This document shows positions 59,547 to 64,000 of a DNA stretch of 64,000 bases, in pieces. Every line of letters starts with the position of its first letter. Positions within the stretch are counted from its first letter, which is position 1. This DNA comes from JBPCPM01 sp050999155. Its GTDB lineage: Bacteria; Actinomycetota; Thermoleophilia; Solirubrobacterales; 70-9. The DNA lies in the NCBI GenBank assembly GCA_050999155.1, contig JBPCPM010000135.1, positions 4,395 to 68,394 on the forward strand, in the 5' to 3' direction. Under the pieces are notes generated by a model, which was not told where the DNA came from, did no database searches, and saw only the letters and a program-made list of their open reading frames with translations. Both the position numbers and the translations under genes were made by a program.

Positions 59547-60287
59547 GTGCAGTATGAGGAACGGACACAGATCTCGACCCCCGAAGGGGTCGACGTCGAG
59601 CTCGTGTTGGCCGGGGTCGGATCGCGCGCGGCCGCGGGCGCCCTCGATCTCGTCCTGCGCGGGGCCGCGTTCGCCGCGTTCGCCGCCGTCGTCGGCCTCC
59701 TGGTACGTCCGAGCCAGGGCCTGGCCATCGCGCTGCTGGCCATTGGCGGCTTTCTCGTAATCTGGCTCTACGACGTGGTCTTCGAGCTCACGTCCTCGGG
59801 CCAGACCCCCGGCAAGAAGACGCTCGGGATCCGCGTGACGCGCGCGAAGGGTCGGCCGGTGGATCTGCGGGCGAGCGTCGTCCGCAACCTGCTGCGGGTC
59901 GTCGACGGACCGATGACCGCCTGGGCTCTGGGGGTCGCCACGATCGTATTCACCAAGGGCAACCAGCGGCTCGGGGATCTGGCCGCGGACACCTACGTCG
60001 TCCGCGAGAAGTTCGCCGCCGAGAAGTACCGGACGCCGGTCGAGGTCGACGAGGGTGCGGCCCAGCGGACCCGAGGCTGGGATGTCACCGGGCTCACCCC
60101 GCACGAGCGCACGGCGGTGCAGCGGTTTCTCGAGCGCCGCGACCACCTCGCTCCCGCGGCGCGGGGCCATCTCGCCGACGATCTGGCCGGGTCGCTGCGG
60201 CCCAAGGTGGCCGGGAGCGCGGCCGATCCGTCGGTCGGCTCCGAGCAGTTCCTGGTCCTGCTGGGCGCCCGCCTGGCCAGCCGCTGA
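59547..60287 (+). CDS. RDD-family membrane protein
   Basis: A 246-residue protein with an RDD domain of three helices. LVLAGVGSRAAAGALDLVLR has the Arg and Asp that name the family; SGQTPGKKTLGIRV and LRASVVRNLLRVVD follow. A cytoplasmic tail of about 90 residues ends the protein. RDD proteins are often proposed transporters, but roles are mostly unknown. It starts at GTG, 3 bases from the start of the divergent SpoIIM-like gene; both starts match family N-termini, so they are likely correct. Confidence 0.85.
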   Translation: MQYEERTQISTPEGVDVELVLAGVGSRAAAGALDLVLRGAAFAAFAAVVGLLVRPSQGLAIALLAIGGFLVIWLYDVVFELTSSGQTPGKKTLGIRVTRAKGRPVDLRASVVRNLLRVVDGPMTAWALGVATIVFTKGNQRLGDLAADTYVVREKFAAEKYRTPVEVDEGAAQRTRGWDVTGLTPHERTAVQRFLERRDHLAPAARGHLADDLAGSLRPKVAGSAADPSVGSEQFLVLLGARLASR

Positions 60288-60408
60288 GGCCGGGCCGCCA
60301 ACCGGCGCGGCCCACACGCCGTATCCTTCGCACCCTCCGCAGAGGAGAATCGTCGACCCATCCGGCGCCCTTCGAGGGGCGTCGGCACCCACAAGGAGCC
60401 GACCTTCC

Positions 60409-61620
60409 ATGGCCGTAGCGACCCCCACGAGCGAGCTCACCGACGAGCAGCAGATGATCGTCGAGATGGCGCGTCAGTTTGCCGACGAGCAGATCATCCC
60501 CAACGCCGAGCACTACGACCACACCGACTCCTACCCGGAGCCGATCGTCGAACAGCTCAAGGAACTCGGATTCTTCGGCGTCACGATCCCCGAGGAGTAC
60601 GGGGGGATGGGCCTCGACCTCACGACGTACGCGCTGATCGTCGAGGAGCTCTCCCGCGGCTGGATCTCGGTGTCGGGAATCATCAACACCCACTTCATCG
60701 GCTCGTACCTGTTGATGAAGTTCGGTTCCGAGGCCCAGAAGGACAAGTTCCTGCCGAAGATGGCCACCGGCGAGCTGCGCGCCTCGTTCTCGCTCTCGGA
60801 GCCCGAGGTCGGCTCCGACGTGCAGGGCATCAAGTCGACCGCGGCCAAGACCGACGACGGCGACTACGAGATCAACGGCCAGAAGATGTGGGTCACCAAC
60901 GGGCTGATGTCGGGCCTGTGCTTCGTGCTGGTCAAGACCGATACCAAGGCTGACCCGCCCTACAAGGGGATGACCTGCTTCATCGCCGAGAAGGAGCCCG
61001 GCGTCTCGGAGAACACCGGTGACTGGGCCGGGTTCACCGTCCCGCCCAAGATCAAGAAGATGGGCTACAAGGGCGTCGAGTCCACCGAGCTGGTCTTCGA
61101 CGGCTACCGCTGCCCGGCCGAGAACGTCCTGGGTGGGGAGGAGGCCGGGCTCAACAAGGGCTTCGCCCAGATGATGGACGCGCTGGAGGTGGGTCGCGCC
61201 AACGTGGCCGCCCGCGGGGTGGGCATCGCCCAGCGCGCCCTGGAGCTGGCGCTGCGCTACAGCCAGGAGCGCAAGACCTTCGGCAAGCCGATCGCCGAGC
61301 ACCAGGCCATCCAGTTCAAGCTGGCCGACATGGCCACGCAGATCGAGGCGGCGCGCCTGCTCACCCTCAAGTCCGCGCGCCTCAAGGACGCCGGCGAGCG
61401 GTCGGACCTCGAGGCCGGCATGGCCAAGCTGTTCGCGTCGGAAGCCGGGCGCTTCTGCGTCGAGGAGTCCTTCCGCATCCACGGCGGCTGCGGCTACTCC
61501 AAGGAGTACGAGATTGAACGCCTCTACCGCGACGCGCCGCTGCTGCTCATCGGCGAGGGCACGTCGGAGATCCAGCGCATGGTCATCGGCAAGAAGCTCC
61601 TTTCACGCCACAAGATCTAG
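60409..61620 (+). CDS. Acyl-CoA dehydrogenase
   Basis: A 403-residue flavoenzyme that oxidises acyl-CoA to trans-2-enoyl-CoA, passing electrons to ETF. ELTDEQQMIVEMARQFADEQI opens the N-terminal helical domain; FSLSEPEVGSD and MWVTNGLMSG bind FAD and substrate; RKTFGKPIAEHQAIQFKLADM and IHGGCGYSKEYEIERLYRDA follow. The catalytic Glu is the one in IGEGTSEIQRM. The ATG at 60409 has AAGGAG 10 bases upstream; the longer open frame has no homology. No ETF genes are in the window. Confidence 0.95.
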   Translation: MAVATPTSELTDEQQMIVEMARQFADEQIIPNAEHYDHTDSYPEPIVEQLKELGFFGVTIPEEYGGMGLDLTTYALIVEELSRGWISVSGIINTHFIGSYLLMKFGSEAQKDKFLPKMATGELRASFSLSEPEVGSDVQGIKSTAAKTDDGDYEINGQKMWVTNGLMSGLCFVLVKTDTKADPPYKGMTCFIAEKEPGVSENTGDWAGFTVPPKIKKMGYKGVESTELVFDGYRCPAENVLGGEEAGLNKGFAQMMDALEVGRANVAARGVGIAQRALELALRYSQERKTFGKPIAEHQAIQFKLADMATQIEAARLLTLKSARLKDAGERSDLEAGMAKLFASEAGRFCVEESFRIHGGCGYSKEYEIERLYRDAPLLLIGEGTSEIQRMVIGKKLLSRHKI

Positions 61621-61997
61621 TGGCATCCGATGACGCCAAGACCCTCCTGGAGGAGGCGGTCACCCGCTTCCTCGACGAGGTGCCGGCCTTCAAGCAGATG
61701 AAGCTGGTGGTCGCCGTGGACCTGCGCGGCCGCGGCGACACGCAGCAGTACCGCGTCGAGCTCCCCGGCCCGAAGGTCCGCAAGGACATCGCGCCCGACG
61801 CGCGGGTGCGCGTGGAGATGCCACGCGCTTTCTTCAACGCGATGGCCCGCGAGGCCATGGTGGCCGACTGGGTCGAGGCCTTCACCTACGGCCAGGCCAA
61901 GGCCACGGGCAGCGCCGAGATCCTCAAGCTGATCCGCCACGTCGTGCAGCGCCACGAGGAGCGAGGGAGGACCCGCCGTGCTCGTTCGCGCGAGTAG
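61620..61997 (+). CDS. Small protein of unknown function, coupled to the acyl-CoA dehydrogenase
   Basis: A 125-residue soluble protein whose GTG overlaps the last base of the dehydrogenase stop. The layout strand-rich core then helix (MKLVVAVDLRGRG, YRVELPGPKVRKD, RVRVEMPRAFFNAMAREAM, AFTYGQAKATGSAEILKLIR) recalls a short SCP2-like lipid-binding fold, but I cannot assign it firmly. The coupling suggests a role near acyl-CoA metabolism. Between its end and the HD-GYP gene about 185 bases hold no gene that I can see. Confidence 0.55.
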   Translation: MASDDAKTLLEEAVTRFLDEVPAFKQMKLVVAVDLRGRGDTQQYRVELPGPKVRKDIAPDARVRVEMPRAFFNAMAREAMVADWVEAFTYGQAKATGSAEILKLIRHVVQRHEERGRTRRARSRE

Positions 61998-62183
61998 CTC
62001 CCATCGCTCGGGGTTCCGGGCGATGGCATCGTCCATTCGTCGAGAAGGCGGGGTCGAGGCTGACGGCTGGGCGGCCTGTGGGTTGTGGTCGCAGACCCCG
62101 AGTACGGAGCCGTCGATGGAAGCCGTCAGCAAGGCAGCCGCAGTCCTCAAGTCCGAGCATGCGCCGCCGACAGAGAGGACGCG

Positions 62184-62750
62184 GTGAACTTCGCCGGTGT
62201 CGAAGTCCCCGCCGTGCTGGGCCGCGCCCTCGAGGCTCACGACGCGGCGACTCAGGAGCACAGCCGCAACGTCGTCGACCTCAGCCTCGCGGTGGCCGAC
62301 GCGCTCGATCTCGACACGCACGCGCGGCGCATGGTCGAGCTGAGCGCGCTGCTACACGACGTCGGCAAGCTCGCGATCCCGAGGGAGCTCCTCGCCAAGC
62401 CGGGGCCACTCGACGAGCGCGAGTGGGCGCTCATGCGCCGGCACACCATCAATGGCCAGCGCATGGTCGAGGGCAGCGAGACGTCGATGGCCACCATCGG
62501 CCACATGGTGCGCTCCTCCCACGAGCGCTGGGACGGTGGCGGCTACCCCGACGGGCTGGCCGGCGAGGCCATCCCGCTGGCCGCGCGCATCGTCGCGGTG
62601 GCCGACGCCTACAGCGCGATGACCACCGATCGGTCCTACCGGCGCGCGCTGTCGGCGCGGGAGGCGCGGGGGGAGCTGCGTGCCAACGCCGCCAAGCAGT
62701 TCGACCCCGCGGTGGTCGATGCCGCGCTTACCGTGCTGGCGTCCGCCTAG
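62184..62750 (+). CDS. Stand-alone HD-GYP domain protein (probable c-di-GMP phosphodiesterase)
   Basis: A 188-residue single-domain protein. It has LLHDVGKLAIP (HD pair at about 58-59), MRRHTINGQRMVEG, the GYP signature HERWDGGGYPDGLAGEAIP, and VADAYSAMTTDRSYR, all the metal-binding residues of active HD-GYP enzymes. No sensor, receiver or membrane part is attached. The GTG at 62184 follows AGAGGA and starts just before the domain; the frame is open 33 codons further upstream. It would linearise c-di-GMP, and it lies tail to tail with a truncated Fpg gene. Confidence 0.88.
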   Translation: MNFAGVEVPAVLGRALEAHDAATQEHSRNVVDLSLAVADALDLDTHARRMVELSALLHDVGKLAIPRELLAKPGPLDEREWALMRRHTINGQRMVEGSETSMATIGHMVRSSHERWDGGGYPDGLAGEAIPLAARIVAVADAYSAMTTDRSYRRALSAREARGELRANAAKQFDPAVVDAALTVLASA

Positions 62751-62815
62751 ATGATCGATTCCGAATCTTCGCGGCCGCGGACGACGCGCCCGATCACCGC
62801 AGGATCGCCACCCAC

Positions 62816-63362
62816 GCCACAGGATCTCGTCGGCCAGCAGGTTGCCGACCCCGGCGATGCCCGACTGATCCATGATGCGCGCCTTGAGCACAGCGCGGCC
62901 CGTGCCGACCGCCGAGCGGAAGACCGCCCGCGAGACCTCGGCCGCGTCGGGCCCGATGCCGTCGAGGTCGGGGTCCAGGCGCACGCGGCCCAACCGGCGC
63001 TTGTCGCGCAGCGCCATCCTCCCGCCGTCGGCGAAGGTCAGCGAGAAGCGATCCCAGCCACGCGGGTGGGCGTTCTCCTCGCCCCGCGGCCGGTCGCCCG
63101 CCTCGGCGTCGTCCACGACGATCCGCCCGGCCATGCCCAGGTGCAGGCCGAGCACGGCCTCGCGATCGGTCTCCACCCACATGGCCTTGCCGCGGCGATG
63201 GGCCGACACGAGCGTCGCGCCCTTCAGCGCGCCCGCGATCTCGCCGGGTCGGTGAGGGCGACACACCCACTCGTCGCAGTCGTCCACCGCCGTGATCCGC
63301 CGGCCCAGCGCCGCGCGCTCAAGCAGCGCGCGAGCGCGCTCGACCTCTGGCAGCTCGGGCAT
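62816..63362 (-). pseudogene. Truncated second Fpg/Nei DNA glycosylase
   Basis: The first ~182 codons are a normal Fpg: PELPEVERAR, CRPHRPGEIAGALKG, AHRRGKAMWV, LGLHLGMAGRI, DKRRLGRVRLDPD and VLKARIMDQSGIAGVGNLLADEILW. They are closely similar to the intact copy at 46316-47065. Homology stops abruptly near 62816, just inside the helix-two-turn-helix region, and the zinc finger and about 65 residues before it are missing. The frame then continues to 62352, but that part is only the complement of the HD-GYP gene. The catalytic Pro and Lys survive; loss of the finger should abolish DNA binding. Confidence 0.75.
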
Positions 63363-63394
63363 CGCCCGGAGGCTAGGCTCGCGTCAGGTGGGCT

Positions 63395-64000
63395 TCAGCG
63401 TGTCGGCGCGACCCGGCGCTCCTCGTCCAGGGCACGGGTCGCCGCGTCGAAGGCCTGGTCGCGCCAGTGGTGGTAGACGGCCTCGGGGAGGTTGTGCTCG
63501 CGGCAGATCTCTGCCACCGAGCGGTCGTCGCGCTCGCCGGCGAGCACGAGCCCGAGCCGCTCCTTGGGGTCCAGCGAGCGCGGGCCCTCAGCCGCGAGCA
63601 CGTGCGTGGGTGGCGGCTCGTCGCGGACGATGCGCCCGCCGCGAAAGCTGGTGGCCGCGATCACCAGGCCGGCGGTCACCAGGATGACGTCCTTGAGGAC
63701 GTACTGGGCCTCGAGCGTGGGGGCCAGGCCCCTGAACAGGCGATCGGTCAGCAGCAGGAGCGGCGACAGGATGGGGACGAGTTGGACGGCCAGCAGCCAG
63801 ATCGCCAGACGCATCCCGCGACCGCTCAGCAGGCACAGGCCGATAAGGCACTCAAGCGTCGCCACGATGATCAACCCGAGCCCGTCCGGCATTAGGCCGA
63901 AGGTCAGCAAGCTCAACGTGGACACCACCAGGTCCTCAACGGGACTGGCGCCCGGGATGTACTTCAGGATCCCGAAGACGAGGTAGACCGCCCCCACCGA
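63395..64000 (-). CDS. DoxX-family membrane protein with a C-terminal transposase-type HTH-like segment, 5' end at window edge
   Basis: About 200 residues are visible. The frame stays open to the right edge, and GTG at 63997 may or may not be the true start. The DoxX part (YLVFGILKYIPGASPVEDLV, LGLIIVATLECLIGLCLLSG, and two more helices to about 115) is followed by a cytoplasmic tail. The tail contains DRSVAEICREHNLPEAVYHH and then WRDQAFDAATRAL, the shape of the helix-turn-helix in IS3-type OrfA proteins (aEicrehgi...yrWrd). A membrane protein ending in this element is unusual. Confidence 0.7.
   Translation of the reverse strand, partial: SVGAVYLVFGILKYIPGASPVEDLVVSTLSLLTFGLMPDGLGLIIVATLECLIGLCLLSGRGMRLAIWLLAVQLVPILSPLLLLTDRLFRGLAPTLEAQYVLKDVILVTAGLVIAATSFRGGRIVRDEPPPTHVLAAEGPRSLDPKERLGLVLAGERDDRSVAEICREHNLPEAVYHHWRDQAFDAATRALDEERRVAPTR

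Noticed and set aside
62352..62815. The C-terminal extension of the second Fpg frame as a new domain
   Set aside because: It is exactly the complement of the HD-GYP coding sequence and has shadow-frame composition, so it is read-through after a truncation rather than a fused domain.

Overview
The window is about 72% G+C and almost wholly coding, with many GTG starts and many 1-4 base stop/start overlaps. The gene families, a Gram-positive/actinobacterial LexA box (CGAAC-N4-GTTCG), two c-di-AMP (ydaO/yuaA) riboswitches upstream of cell-wall genes, a bacterial type A RNase P RNA and a System I cytochrome c maturation set suggest a deep-branching actinobacterium, probably class Thermoleophilia (Solirubrobacterales-like). 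That placement is an inference, because there is no rRNA in the window. It reads as ordinary chromosome: I found no rRNA operon, CRISPR array, insertion sequence, integrase or prophage.

Layout. 1-7.1 kb: the tail of an MMPL exporter, a VOC protein and a HAD hydrolase, then a tightly coupled glycolytic operon gap-pgk-tpiA-gpmI. 7.1-15.3 kb: a VapBC module, tgt, a lipoprotein/Ser-Thr kinase pair, a phosphoesterase, and an M48 protease-rlmH-argS operon. 15.3-20 kb: a minus-strand cassette (alkyl-DHAP-synthase-like flavoprotein, acyltransferase, NAD-dependent reductase/epimerase) that could make ether lipids, then ccmH and ccmG. 20-29 kb: tRNA-Gly, a second VapBC, a thioesterase, a PhoD phosphatase, a decayed alpha/beta-hydrolase, the first riboswitch-RlpA unit, a flavoprotein, a VIT-type metal transporter, and a minus-strand group with exonuclease III and an SDR.

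29.4-37.5 kb: ccmE-ccmF-ccmI-like-secG-solute-binding lipoprotein; tRNA-Leu; SOS-controlled lexA with a small zinc-ribbon gene; rnpB; the second riboswitch-RlpA unit; and an AhpD-fold protein behind a near-consensus promoter with an overlapping palindrome. 37.5-41.2 kb: glutamine synthetase followed by an unusual CHAD + DUF3616-like fusion. 41.2-52.2 kb, mostly minus strand: YyaL, an unknown acidic protein, acyl-CoA synthetase, Fpg, ferredoxin, SucD, SucC, an exported protein, a fragment, and a malyl-CoA-lyase-like enzyme.

52.3-64 kb: an SDR, then the membrane-stress-type cluster (membrane protein, DUF4129, DUF4350, MoxR ATPase, DUF58) flanked by a divergent SpoIIM/RDD pair whose start codons are 3 bases apart. 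Next come an acyl-CoA dehydrogenase, a single-domain HD-GYP phosphodiesterase, a truncated second Fpg, and a DoxX protein with a transposase-HTH-like tail that runs off the right edge.

Most of the window is housekeeping. The items most worth following are the candidate ether-lipid cassette, the duplicated c-di-AMP riboswitch/RlpA units with no visible expression platform, the CHAD-DUF3616 fusion beside glnA, the ArgRS lacking a recognisable HIGH motif, and the AhpD-fold protein without its redox cysteines.
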